From the NCBI GenBank assembly GCA_963760965.1, contig CAVXEW010000013.1, positions 682,001 through 746,000 of the forward strand: a DNA stretch of 64,000 bases, in the 5' to 3' direction. The stretch comes from Pararhizobium_B sp963760965. Lineage in GTDB: Bacteria; Pseudomonadota; Alphaproteobacteria; Rhizobiales; Rhizobiaceae. The position numbers and the translations under genes are program-made. Position 1 is the stretch's first letter. Every line of letters begins with the position of its first letter. Under the pieces are notes generated by a model. It was not told the DNA's origin and made no database searches. It saw only the letters and a program-made list of their open reading frames with translations. Positions 26,918 to 36,900 of this stretch are shown here, piece after piece.

Positions 26918-28108
26918 TCAGCGCAGGCGGTCGAGCAGTTCGGCCGTCGGCCAGCCATCGGCCGGAAGGCCGAGCTTCGACTGTTCCTCCCGGACGGCCG
27001 CCCGGGTGCCGCTCCCGAGAATTCCGTCTATTTCGCCAACGTCATAGCCCTTCTTCTGCAGAATTCTCTGGAGGCGTTCCATCTGGCTGTTCGAAAGGCC
27101 GCCGCCTGGATTGCCGTGGTCGTAGGGAGGCGCTCCAGCAAGCCGTGTCGCGAAATAGGCCGCGGTCGTGGTGTAGATGAACGACTTGTTCCACTTCAGA
27201 TAGACGTTGAAGTTGGGATAGGCGAGGAATGTGGGTCCGTGCCGGCCCTGCGGCATGATGAGCGCGGCGGCGAGGCTCGCTGACGGAAGGCTTCCCGTTC
27301 GGGCGCGCACGCCGGCAGCCTTCCAGTCGCCGACGGTCATGCCCGGCTGAAGGCCGGTCTTGGCCCAGGGCAGGCTGTCGGGGATCTCGACTTCCTGCAG
27401 CCAGGGCTCGTTCCGGCGCCAGCCCAGCGCGTTGATGAAGTTGGCTGCCGTCATGATCACGTCGGCGTCGTCCTTCTTCAGGCGGACATGGCCGTCGCCG
27501 TCCCCGTCGACGCCGTAGCGGACGATGTCCTGCGGCAGCATCTGGACCTGGCCGATCTCTCCGGCCCACGCACCCGTTGTTCGCCGGGGCTCGAGATCTC
27601 CCTCCTGCACCATCTTGATTGCGGCCATGAGCTGCGGCCGGAAGAGCTCGGGGCGCCGGCAGTCGTGGGACATGGTGACCAGTGCGTCGATCGTGTTGAA
27701 GTCGCCCTGCACGGCGCCGTAGTCCGTCTCGAGGCCCCAGAATGCGGTGATGACCGCCGCCGGGACGCCGTATTTTGCCTCGGCGCGCTTGAAGACCGCT
27801 GCATCCCGGGACATCTTCTCCTTTCCCTTGCGCAGCCGGTAGCCATTGACCGAGCGCTTGGAGAATTCGAGGAACGTCTGCTTGAACACCGCCTGCCCAC
27901 GGTCCATCGACAGGACCTTGTGGTCGATGCTGGCGTGCGCCAGCGCCTCGTCCGCGGCCGCAGCGGTCACGCCCTCCGACATCGCCTGCTTCTTCACGCC
28001 CTGAAGGAAGGTGACGAGGTCGCCTCCGCACTGCTGTTGTGCGAGGGCCGCACCCGCAGGCGAAAGGAAGGCAGTCGAGAGCATCAATGCGGCAAGGAAT
28101 CTGGGCAT
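26918..28108 (-). CDS. MltB-type lytic murein transglycosylase with peptidoglycan-binding domain
   Basis: Periplasmic muralytic enzyme of 396 aa. A signal peptide (about 23 residues, ends ALAQ) precedes an SLT/MltB catalytic domain with catalytic Glu127 in WGLETDYGAVQG and a QMLPQD substrate loop. A C-terminal PG_binding_1 repeat spans about residues 335-396. It cleaves glycan strands to 1,6-anhydroMurNAc products. ATG 28108 is chosen because it follows GAGGAG and begins the signal peptide; a longer frame starts at 28156. It is 72 nt downstream of the GH25 gene on the same strand, so two wall hydrolases may share a transcript. Confidence 0.92.
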   Translation of the reverse strand: MPRFLAALMLSTAFLSPAGAALAQQQCGGDLVTFLQGVKKQAMSEGVTAAAADEALAHASIDHKVLSMDRGQAVFKQTFLEFSKRSVNGYRLRKGKEKMSRDAAVFKRAEAKYGVPAAVITAFWGLETDYGAVQGDFNTIDALVTMSHDCRRPELFRPQLMAAIKMVQEGDLEPRRTTGAWAGEIGQVQMLPQDIVRYGVDGDGDGHVRLKKDDADVIMTAANFINALGWRRNEPWLQEVEIPDSLPWAKTGLQPGMTVGDWKAAGVRARTGSLPSASLAAALIMPQGRHGPTFLAYPNFNVYLKWNKSFIYTTTAAYFATRLAGAPPYDHGNPGGGLSNSQMERLQRILQKKGYDVGEIDGILGSGTRAAVREEQSKLGLPADGWPTAELLDRLR

Positions 28109-28180
28109 GGGACGGAGCGTCTCCTCTTGAGGTCTTGAATCCGGTCTGGGAGCCAATGCCTTGGGAAGGCGATTGTTTCC

Positions 28181-28960
28181 TTATCTTGCGACTGTCGAAA
28201 GCCAGGTCTTCCAGGCGTTGGAGTTGCCGGAGAAGACGCTGATATCCGCCTGGCCCGGAACGCCGGGCACGATGCCCGTTCCCGTATATTGCCAGAAGGT
28301 CCAGTCGCGCCCGTCATAGACCTTGTCGGGATTGTCCGCCACCGAGCGAAGCCAGAAGTCGTAGCCGGCGAAGTGGCCCTCGAGGTTCTTCCGGTGGAAG
28401 TCGACGGTCGTATAGATGATCGGCCTCCTGCCGTAGTGGGCCTGGATGATGCCGGCGAAGCGAGCGAGGTCGCTGCGCACGACGGCCGGCGCAGGCCGGG
28501 TCCGGCAGGTCGGAGAGTGTGGATTCCACTCCATATCGATGACCGGCGGCATGACGACGGCGGCCCTGGGCACGTTGTGGATGAACCAGGCGGCCTGGTC
28601 TTCGGGCGAGGTACAGAAATAATAGAAGTGATAGGGGGCGACGGGCAGGCCAGCACGGCGGGCGCCGCGCCAGTAGTCGTCGAAGCGCGGGTCGACCCGG
28701 TCGCCGCCCTCGGTGGCCTTGATGAAGGCGAAGGAAACGCCGTGGTCGCGCGCCTTCTTCCAGTCGACGTCGCCCTGGTACCTGGAAACGTCGACGCCGT
28801 GGACCGGGTAGTCGCTCGGGGAGACGGAGCCGAAGTCCTGCGGATCGCTGTCGGCGAACTTCGTCGTGATCGACGCCGTGTCCATCAGGTCGTAGCCCGA
28901 CATCGTGCAGGATGCCAGAAACAGAAGCAACGGCAGTGCGGCAGCCTTGATGCGAAACAT
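28181..28960 (-). CDS. GH25 lysozyme-like lipoprotein
   Basis: Glycoside hydrolase family 25 (Chalaropsis-type muramidase), 259 aa. The lipobox LASC puts the lipidated Cys at position 18. Family motifs are HGVDVSRYQGDVDW (Asp57), the strand FAFIKATEG, and VIDMEWNP with catalytic acids Asp142 and Glu144. Anchored in the envelope by lipid, it may remodel wall or act on competitors. GH25 is common in Gram-positives and phages but recurs in rhizobia as this lipoprotein form. No phage genes are nearby. Confidence 0.92.
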   Translation of the reverse strand: MFRIKAAALPLLLFLASCTMSGYDLMDTASITTKFADSDPQDFGSVSPSDYPVHGVDVSRYQGDVDWKKARDHGVSFAFIKATEGGDRVDPRFDDYWRGARRAGLPVAPYHFYYFCTSPEDQAAWFIHNVPRAAVVMPPVIDMEWNPHSPTCRTRPAPAVVRSDLARFAGIIQAHYGRRPIIYTTVDFHRKNLEGHFAGYDFWLRSVADNPDKVYDGRDWTFWQYTGTGIVPGVPGQADISVFSGNSNAWKTWLSTVAR

Positions 28961-29157
28961 AAACGCCCCGATCTGCTTTCCCTCGGGAGAGTTCTACCCG
29001 CAATCCACCGTTCAGGCGAGACTGCATTCGCCTCGCTCGTCGCGAAACCGGACGCCATTTTCCACGCTGACGCGAGACTGGCAGCTATGGACGGACGCAG
29101 AACATGCCTGGCGTCCGGTCTCAGTGGTAAAATTAGACCATTCGAGTTTCCAAGACC

Positions 29158-29877
29158 TTAACCATAAAGTCCAGAATCGGGGGCGCCGGTTCGGGCTTCG
29201 CTGCGGCTCCGGTTGGTGACCGTTACAAGCTGGGCGTAGCCGCGCGAGAGGGACTCGATCGAGCAGCGCATGTCGAGGCGCGCAGCTATCCGCGCCGCGA
29301 CCGCATCCAGCTCCTGGCGTGGCGTGACGTCGAATCGGGCAAGCCACGCACGCAGGCCGGTGCGGAACCAGGCAGGCATGCGCTCCTGGTCGCCGAAATC
29401 GACGATGTGCAGGCTGCCGCCGTCGGTAAGGCTGACCGCGGCGGCGGCCAGCGTTTCCCGCCACGGCGGTATCATCGACAGGGCGTAGGATATCACGATG
29501 CGCTCGAAGCCGTCCTCGCCGAACTGGCGTCTGGCGTCGAGGGTGCTCGCGTCCGCCTGGATCAGCGTAGCCGTCGCAGTACCGCGTTCGGCCATGCGGC
29601 GCCGGGCGCTTATCAGCATCTCTTCGGAAATGTCGAGGCCGAATAGGCGGCAGTCCGGATACCTCCGGCGTACGAGTTCCAGGTTGCGACCCGTTCCGCA
29701 GCCCAGTTCCAGCACGCGGCCGCCAGCGGGTACGTCGAGATCGCCGACGAGCCTGTCCCGGCCCAGCAGGTAAAATTTTCGCGTCAGGTCATAGATGTGA
29801 CGCTGATGGCGGTAGATGCGGTCCATCCGGGCCGCGTGGCCGACCGCACTGCGGTCCGTCTGACCGGCGGCGGTCAT
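29158..29877 (-). CDS. btaB: Betaine lipid N-methyltransferase BtaB
   Basis: SAM-dependent methyltransferase, 239 aa, motif I ELGCGTG at residues 57-63. BtaB adds three methyl groups to diacylglycerylhomoserine, giving diacylglyceryl-N,N,N-trimethylhomoserine (DGTS), a phosphorus-free membrane lipid. The assignment rests on pairing with BtaA: its ATG overlaps the btaA stop by 4 nt (ATGA). The YDLTRKFYLLGRD segment before motif I is typical of this family. An upstream extension of the open frame to 30297 is only the antisense-like continuation inside btaA and is not used. Confidence 0.93.
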   Translation of the reverse strand: MTAAGQTDRSAVGHAARMDRIYRHQRHIYDLTRKFYLLGRDRLVGDLDVPAGGRVLELGCGTGRNLELVRRRYPDCRLFGLDISEEMLISARRRMAERGTATATLIQADASTLDARRQFGEDGFERIVISYALSMIPPWRETLAAAAVSLTDGGSLHIVDFGDQERMPAWFRTGLRAWLARFDVTPRQELDAVAARIAARLDMRCSIESLSRGYAQLVTVTNRSRSEARTGAPDSGLYG

Positions 29878-31118
29878 GCGTTCCGCTCGTAGAGATGAAA
29901 GCCCCCGTAGATCGCCGACCGGTCGCGTCGGGCGAAGTCGCGGGAGGGTTCGGCGTGGTATGTCCACTTCGAGAGGATGGCGGCCGAGACGCGGCCTTCG
30001 AGGATGCTCTCGGCCCCGGCGGTGCGGAAAATGACGCGCGCTCCGATGCTCGACGTCCTGTCGATCTCGGTCCACAGCGCGTTGAGTTGCGCGTCCGTCA
30101 TCCAGTCCTGCGCATCGAGCAGAACGTAGCGATCCACGGAGCCGGCCGGCTTGCGGGCAAGCAGCTCGGTGAAGCTGGCGTGATGGATGCGCACGGCGTC
30201 GAGGCCCCCTCGGATCGCCTCGTAGTTCTCGGCGCACAGATAGGGGGGCAGGCGGCCTTCGAGGGAAGAGGGATAGCGGCGCCCGAACGCTTGCCATGCG
30301 AAGTAGTTGTCTTCCAGCGGGAAGTGGCAGGCCAGTTTCTCGAGTCGCTGGCGCAGCGTGGCGGCGAGGGTGCCGGGGTTTCCCTCCGACAGTCCGTCGT
30401 ATTGGGCAGGCGGGATGCCGAGACCGTAGAGCGAGGCCTTGCGACGGGTGAGGAAGCGGATCAGCGGGCGGTCGAACAAGGGCGCGAGCTCGCGCTCGAA
30501 GTACTGCCGCTGTTCGCGAAGGCAGCGGGCCCGGGTCAGTTCCGACGGGTCGACGCCGTGCAGCCGGGCGACAGCGTGGGCGGCTGCGATGAAGCGCCCG
30601 AGCAGCCCGGTGCGACAGAAATTGCGATTGAAGACGGTGATGCGGCGTCGGCCGCGCCAGTCGCGGCTGTCCCAGTAGCGGCGCGTCGCCGGGTCGAGAT
30701 GCGGCGCGACGAAACGGTCGTATGCCTGGGTATTGTGCCGGATCCCCTCGCTCCCGAAGAAGCGGAGGAAGTCGCCGTGGGACGGCAGGTGCCGCATGGC
30801 GGTGGTCTTGAGGCGGTTCAGGGCGACATGCGCCGGGTTGAGGTCGACCGCGTCGAGCGCGGCCGGACGAGCCGAGAGGTAGGAGAGCAGGTTGCAGCCG
30901 CCGGAGGCGATCGTCACGACCCGATGTCCCTCGCCAAGCGCCATCGCCTCCATGTCCACGTCAGGATCCTCCCAGATCTGCGGATAGACGAGGCCGGAGA
31001 ACATGAGCCCGAACAACCGCTCGGACAGTCCGTCGGCGGTCCACATCCTGTGGCGGCAGATCGCCTTTCGAAGGCGCTTGTTCTTCGCAAGTCCTGCGAC
31101 GGAAGCCAGTGCAGCCAT
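29874..31118 (-). CDS. btaA: SAM:diacylglycerol 3-amino-3-carboxypropyltransferase BtaA
   Basis: First enzyme of DGTS synthesis, 414 aa: transfers the aminocarboxypropyl group of SAM to diacylglycerol. Family (DUF3419) features include YPQIWEDP, a SAM-binding strand VVTIASGGCN, and the acidic motif DAVDLNPAH. ATG 31118 follows AGAGGG; a GTG at 31127 is an alternative. btaB overlaps its end. In Sinorhizobium meliloti btaAB is induced under phosphate limitation through PhoB. A Pho-box-like site lies 168 nt upstream here, so the same control is likely but inferred. Confidence 0.95.
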   Translation of the reverse strand: MAALASVAGLAKNKRLRKAICRHRMWTADGLSERLFGLMFSGLVYPQIWEDPDVDMEAMALGEGHRVVTIASGGCNLLSYLSARPAALDAVDLNPAHVALNRLKTTAMRHLPSHGDFLRFFGSEGIRHNTQAYDRFVAPHLDPATRRYWDSRDWRGRRRITVFNRNFCRTGLLGRFIAAAHAVARLHGVDPSELTRARCLREQRQYFERELAPLFDRPLIRFLTRRKASLYGLGIPPAQYDGLSEGNPGTLAATLRQRLEKLACHFPLEDNYFAWQAFGRRYPSSLEGRLPPYLCAENYEAIRGGLDAVRIHHASFTELLARKPAGSVDRYVLLDAQDWMTDAQLNALWTEIDRTSSIGARVIFRTAGAESILEGRVSAAILSKWTYHAEPSRDFARRDRSAIYGGFHLYERNA

Positions 31119-31285
31119 GAGAATCACCCTCTCTCTTCAGCGTCGAGAGGGGGTTAAGGCCGTCGCACTACGGTTTGATGACGGGTGCCTCGGGGTGTCC
31201 CGGCGGGCGGGTGCGATCACGCAACCGCGAAGGACCAGAACGAAAAGTTACATGGCCCGGCCATCTGGTCTGAACTTTCCGCGAC

Positions 31286-31303
31286 GTGACACATTTATGA
31301 AGA
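31286..31303 (-). promoter_or_regulatory. Candidate Pho box upstream of btaA
   Basis: Minus-strand TCTTCATAAATGTGTCAC against the PhoB consensus CTGTCAT-A(A/T)A(A/T)-CTGTCA(C/T). The second half-site matches 6 of 7, the 4-nt A/T spacer is exact, and the first half-site matches 4 of 7. It lies between divergent btaA and the LtaS-like gene and could serve either. Confidence 0.5.
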
Positions 31304-31310
31304 TGATACG

Positions 31311-33311
31311 ATGTATTTATTAATTCTGCGTGACAGCGCGGATGACTTCGGTTCGGAGATGCAGTTGGCTTCCTTTCCGGATTTGGTCGGCCTGGGGCCG
31401 GGAAACGGGTTGTCGCGGCAATCGCGGATCGCGAGATTTGCGACGGACGTGGTGGCAACTGTCCTGCTTGCCGCATTGTTTGTATTCCTGGTGGAGGCCG
31501 TGTCGCGCGGGTCGGCTGCTGCCGCCCTGGGTTTCCTGTTCTCGACGGATACCGCCGGTTGGGCGACCGTACTCTTCATCGCGGTCATCCTGCTCGCGCT
31601 CGATGCCATCGTCGGGCGAACGTACCTGGCGCTTTGCGCGCTCGGCCCGCTGTTCCTGATCCTGCCTTTCATCAATCTTGAGAAGCAGCACTACCTGAGC
31701 GATCCGCTGTTTCCGACCGATTTCCTCTTTGCACGGCAGGTCTTCGACATCGCGCCGCTGATCGTGGACCAGAGGCCGCTCATGGCCGTCGCAGCCGCTG
31801 CGGGGGTGCTCCTCGCCGTGGGGCTGCTCGTTGCCGGGATCGTCTTCGGATTCAGGCGCTTCCCCCGGACCGGCATGTGGTCTCGTGCACTGCGGCTCGC
31901 CATCGCGGTGCCAGCGCTGCTGTTCTTCTATTCTATCTCCGACTATTCGACCTACTCGTGGGCGCGCGACCGGCTCGACATCATTCCGATGATGTGGGAC
32001 CAGAAGGCCAATTACGATCACAACGGCTTCATCATGGCCTTTGCGCTGAACGTGCCGATGTCGGACGTCGCGGCCCCCGCGGGGTATGGCGCGGCACGCA
32101 TGAAGGGGATGCAGCCGCACGTTGCTCTTTCGGGCGGCACCGAGAAGCCGGACGTCATCGTGGTCATGAACGAGTCGTTCTGGGATCCGACGAGACTTCC
32201 GGGCGTGAAGATCACTCCGGATCCGATGCCGACGATCCGCGGGATGCAGTCCGGCTACATGTTCTCGCCCGAGTTCGGAGGCATGACGGCAGACATCGAG
32301 TTCGAGGCTCTGACCGGTTTCTCGAATGCGTTCCTGCCCTATGGCAGCATTCCCTACCAGCAGGACATCCATCGTCCGATGCCGTCGCTTGCCCGCTTCT
32401 TCAAGGGGCAGGGCTACGAAACGCGCGGCATACATCCCTACCAGGCCTGGTTCTGGAACCGCGGCAGCGTCTACAGGGACTTCGGCTTCGATGTGTTCAT
32501 GTCGGAAGAGAAGCTTCCGCCGATCAGGAAGCGGGGCGACCTGGCGTCCGACGAGGCCCTGACCGACGAGGTGATCAGGGAGGCGAACAGCATGACGAAG
32601 CCATTCTTCTACTACGTCGTCACGCTGCAGAACCACGGACCCTACGAGCCGCACCGGTACCGGAACACGCATGTGAAGGTCGCTGCCCCAGGCATGAGCG
32701 AGGACAGCCGGCAGTCGCTGCTGTCCTATGCGGAAGGCGTTCATGATGCGGATGCCGCTTTCGCCAAGCTGGTCGACTGGGCGAAGAAGCGGTCCAGGCC
32801 GACGATCCTCGTCTTCTTCGGCGACCACCTGCCGCCGCTCAGCGCCGTTTATGTCGAGAGCGGCTTTCTCAAGAACAACACGCCGCCGCGCAAGGCGCCG
32901 ATCGCGGATATGCTCAGCGCGCACCGGACGCCCCTCGTCATCTGGTCGAACAGGACGGGCAGCGTCGATACCGGGACGATCAGCCCGTCGCTCATCCCGC
33001 AACAGATCCTCAAGCTCGCCGGCATGACCCACCCGTACTACACCGGCTTCCTCGGCGAGGTGCGGGACAGGTACCGCGTGATCGACCGGCAGTTGCTATT
33101 GAACCCGGACGGCAGGACCGGCAACCAGAACTGGGTCGAGAAGAAGCGGGCCGGACCGGTCGTGGACGAGTTCCGGCTGCTGCAATACGACATGATGTTC
33201 GGCAAGCAGTATTCGCGGGACGCCTTCTTCCCGACGATGGAAGGCGGCAAGTCCCGGAACGGGCCGAAATTGGTCAAAACGCCTTCGGAGCCGCCGGTCT
33301 CGCCCTCCTGA
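31311..33311 (+). CDS. LtaS/OpgB-like membrane sulfatase-fold phosphotransferase
   Basis: Alkaline-phosphatase superfamily protein, 666 aa. About five N-terminal membrane helices (residues about 45-215) precede a large periplasmic sulfatase domain. Visible elements are VIVVMNESFWDPTRL, GGMTADIEFEALTGF (metal and nucleophile region) and FFGDHLPPL near residue 505. Relatives move phosphoglycerol or phosphoethanolamine onto glycans or lipids; the rhizobial substrate could be periplasmic cyclic glucan. The start is uncertain: ATG 31311 has no clear ribosome-binding site, ATG 31359 is an alternative. Divergent from btaA, sharing a 190-nt control region. Confidence 0.82.
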   Translation: MYLLILRDSADDFGSEMQLASFPDLVGLGPGNGLSRQSRIARFATDVVATVLLAALFVFLVEAVSRGSAAAALGFLFSTDTAGWATVLFIAVILLALDAIVGRTYLALCALGPLFLILPFINLEKQHYLSDPLFPTDFLFARQVFDIAPLIVDQRPLMAVAAAAGVLLAVGLLVAGIVFGFRRFPRTGMWSRALRLAIAVPALLFFYSISDYSTYSWARDRLDIIPMMWDQKANYDHNGFIMAFALNVPMSDVAAPAGYGAARMKGMQPHVALSGGTEKPDVIVVMNESFWDPTRLPGVKITPDPMPTIRGMQSGYMFSPEFGGMTADIEFEALTGFSNAFLPYGSIPYQQDIHRPMPSLARFFKGQGYETRGIHPYQAWFWNRGSVYRDFGFDVFMSEEKLPPIRKRGDLASDEALTDEVIREANSMTKPFFYYVVTLQNHGPYEPHRYRNTHVKVAAPGMSEDSRQSLLSYAEGVHDADAAFAKLVDWAKKRSRPTILVFFGDHLPPLSAVYVESGFLKNNTPPRKAPIADMLSAHRTPLVIWSNRTGSVDTGTISPSLIPQQILKLAGMTHPYYTGFLGEVRDRYRVIDRQLLLNPDGRTGNQNWVEKKRAGPVVDEFRLLQYDMMFGKQYSRDAFFPTMEGGKSRNGPKLVKTPSEPPVSPS

Positions 33312-33320
33312 TCGGGCGCG

Positions 33321-33875
33321 TCAGCAGGCGGTGCCGCTGCGAAGCGCCTTCAGCATCGGACCGTCGCCGCTCCAGACAGGGTCGACCTCGGGAAGGGCGA
33401 CCCCGGCAATCCGATCCAGCGTCGCCCTGTCGTAGCCGTCCTCTGCCTTGACGACAGAATAGTCTTCCTGGCCCGGCGGATAGGCCCCGCAGATCCGGAA
33501 ATCCTCCAGCATCGACAGTTGCCTGTGGCCAAAGCCCGGCGGGAGCAGCATCACGTCTCCGGCGGCAACCTCGACCTCGATGCCCTGCGGTCCGCCGAGG
33601 GCGAGCCTGGCGCCGCCGCTTGCGACCGCGAGGACCTCGAAGGCGTCGGGGTGAAAGTGATGGAAGTCGAAGACGCGCCACGTCCACGAACCGCCCCATC
33701 CGTTCCGTTCCAGCAAATGGCGGACCGCGTCGTCCGCATTGGCTCCGCCAAGCGCGGCGGGGGCAAGGATCGCCGGAAACCGGTCGTTGTTCGGAATGCC
33801 GTTTGCGCCGGGGAAGGAGAGGGTCCGGATTTCGATACTCTCCGCCGGCCGCGGTGTCAGTTCCCGGTGTGCCAT
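33321..33875 (-). CDS. YjlB-like cupin protein
   Basis: Single-domain cupin, 184 aa. Cupin motif 1 is HHFHPDAFEVLAVASG and motif 2 is GDVMLLPPGFGHR, with the metal-ligand His residues present. Homologues (YjlB group) have no established reaction. ATG 33875 follows GGAAGGA; an in-frame TTG 36 nt earlier is less likely. The gene lies 79 nt upstream-to-downstream of the 5-oxoprolinase gene on the same strand and may be co-transcribed with it, which hints at, but does not prove, a role in amino-acid derivative metabolism. Confidence 0.82.
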   Translation of the reverse strand: MAHRELTPRPAESIEIRTLSFPGANGIPNNDRFPAILAPAALGGANADDAVRHLLERNGWGGSWTWRVFDFHHFHPDAFEVLAVASGGARLALGGPQGIEVEVAAGDVMLLPPGFGHRQLSMLEDFRICGAYPPGQEDYSVVKAEDGYDRATLDRIAGVALPEVDPVWSGDGPMLKALRSGTAC

Positions 33876-33954
33876 GACAGTTCCTTCCTCGGGGTCGCGC
33901 TTCGTGGACAATGGAAGCGGCGGCGAGACGGTTCCATTGTCGAGGTCCGACCCG

Positions 33955-36900
33955 CTATCGCCGGCCCGCTCCGCCAGAGGTGGGCGTCGTGACCATCACG
34001 GCTTCTCCGGGCTCGAGTATCGTCTGGTCGCAGGCGTCAAGTTCCTCGACGGTCCCGTCCAGCCGGCGCACCTCGGTCCTGCCGCATTCGCCGTCGCCGC
34101 CGCCCCTGATGCCGGCCGGCGGGCGCTTCCGGTGCGAGGAGAGAATCGCGCAGTCCATCCTTTCGAGAAAGCGGATCGTGCGGCGGGTGCCGTCGCCGGC
34201 GCTGAAAGCGCCCTGTCCGCCGGATCCCTGCCTGATGCGGAAGTCCTCGAGCAGCACGGGAAACCGCATCTCGAGGATCTCGGGATCGGTCAGGCGGGAA
34301 TTCGTCATGTGGACATGGACCCCGGACGTGCCGTCGAAACCGCGCCCGTCGTTCATGTAGCCGGGCGGGGAGCCGGAGCATATGGTCTCGTAATACTGAT
34401 AGCGGTCGTTGCCGAAGGTGAGATTGTTCATCGTTCCCTGGCTGTTGGCCATGGCGCCGAGTGCTGCGAAGATCGCGTTGGTGACGTGCTGCGACGTTTC
34501 GACGTTTCCGGCGACGACGGCGGCCGGATAGGCCGGCTTCAGCATGGACCCTTCGGGGACGATGATCCGGATCGGCCTCAGGCAGCCTGCGTTCATGGGA
34601 ATGGATCCCTCGACCATGACGCGGAAACAGTAGAGGACGGCAGCACGGGTTACGGGCTCCGGTGCGTTGAAGTTGTTCTTTTCGGCCGGAGAGGTTCCCG
34701 TGAAGTCGACGGTCGCCTCCCGCCGCTCCCGATCGACCGAGATCTTCACCCGGATCACCTGGCCGGTGTCGGTGGGATATTCGCATTCGCAGTCGGAGAG
34801 GGCGCTGATGACGCGCGCAACGCTCTCTGCGGCATTGTCCTGGACGTGTCCCATGTAGGCCTCGACGACGTCGAGGCCGAAAGTGGCGACCATCTTCCTC
34901 AGGTCGGCGACGCCCTTTTCGTTGGCGGCGATCTGCGCCTTCAGGTCGGCGATGTTCTGCTGGACGTTGCGGACCGGGTAGGGGTGGTCGGTCAGGAGTT
35001 CCGAAAGCTCCCGTTCGCGGAACCGGCCGCTCTCGACGAGAAGGAAGTTGTCGATGAGGACGCCTTCCTCGTCGACGGTCGTCGCGAGCGGCGTCATCGA
35101 GCCGGGTGCGGTGCCGCCGACGTCGGCGTGATGGCCGCGCGAGGCGACGTAGAAAAGTATCCGCTGCTTCGCGTCGTCGAAGACGGGCGTGACGACGGTG
35201 ATGTCGGGCAGGTGGGTACCGCCGTTATAGGGAGCGTTGAGCGCGAAGACGTCGCCGGGGCGGATCCTGCCTTCGTTCAGGCGGATCACGGTTTCCACGG
35301 AACGATCCATCGAACCGAGATGGACCGGCATATGCGGCGCGTTCGCGACAAGGCGGCCTTCCCGGTCGAAGACGGCGCAGGAGAAATCCAGCCTTTCCTT
35401 GATGTTGACGGAATAGGCGGTGTTCTGCAGCGTCACGCCCATCTGCTCGGCGATCGCCATGAACAGGTTGTTGAAGACCTCCAGCATTATCGGATCGGCC
35501 TCGCGCGTGCCGATCGGCCGGCTCCGCTCCTTCCTCTCGTGGCGGCGCAGGAGGACGTGGTCGCGCTCGTTTATTTCCACCCGCCAGCCCGGCTCGACGA
35601 CGATCGTCTGGTTGGGTTCGATCAGCAGGGCCGGACCGGTTATCCGGTTGCCGGGCGAGAGCGACTCGCGCCGGAAGATGCGGGCGTCGTGCCATCTGCC
35701 TCCGGAGAACAGCGGCCGCGTAACTCCGCTTTCCGCCTCGATCTCCTGCAGTTCGCAAACCGGTTCCGGCGCCCCGGCGGGTCGTGCATCGAAGGCTTCG
35801 ACGGCGACTGCTTCGACGACGACCGGCTTGTCGTCGTAGACGAAACCGAACTGGGCCTTGTGGGCGCGCTCGAACGCAGAGCGGGCGGAGGCGAAGTCAC
35901 CATTCTCGAACGGCACGGGTATGGCCGTGTCCGTGCCGTCGTAGCGCAGATGCAGGAGGGATCTCCAGTCGATCTCGCCGGCGGGGACGTGCTGCGCGCG
36001 CAGTTCGTCGACGACCTCGTCCCGCAGGCGGGAGATCGTTTCCGCGACGGCGTTGCCGGCCCGGTCGTCGAGCGTCCTGACCAGCGCCTGCTGGCGGGAG
36101 GCGAACAGCGTCGCAAGCCCGATGCCGTAGGCCGAAAGGAGGCCGGAAAACGGATGGATGAGGATCGATTCCATGCCGAGCGCGTCGGCGACGAGGCAGG
36201 CGTGCTGGCCGCCGGCTCCGCCGAAGCAGTTCAGCAGGTAGCGCGTGACGTCGTATCCCCGCTGCACCGAAATCTTCTTGATGGCGTTCGCCATGTTTTC
36301 CACGGCGATGGTCACGAATCCCTCGGCGAGTTCCTCGGGGCTCCTGGGGTCGTCGCTTTCGCGGGCGAGGCGTTCGAACTCGGCGCGTACGCGCTCGACG
36401 TCGAGGGGTTCGTCCTGTCCGGGACCGAAGATCGCCGGAAAGAAATCGGGCTGGAGCTTGCCGAGCATGACGTTCGCGTCGGTGACCGCGAGCGGGCCGC
36501 CGCGGCGATAGCAGGCGGGGCCGGGATTGGCGCCGGCGGAGTCCGGTCCGACGCGAAAGCGCCCGGGCTCGGCGTGCAGGATCGATCCGCCTCCGGCGGC
36601 GACCGTATGTATCCGCATCATCGGCGCCCGGATGCGCACTCCCGCGACCTCGGTATCGAATGCGCGCTCATAGTCGCCGTCGGAATGCGCGACGTCGGTG
36701 GACGTGCCGCCCATGTCGAAGCCGATGACCTTTTCGAAGCCGGCGAGGCGTGCGGTCTCCACCATGCCGACCACGCCGCCGGCCGGTCCCGAGAGGATCG
36801 CATCCTTGCCCTGGAACATCTCGGCTGCCGTCAGACCGCCCGAGGACATCATGAACTGCAGCGAGGGGCCGGCCCGCTCCCCGAGACGCGTTCCGAGTTC

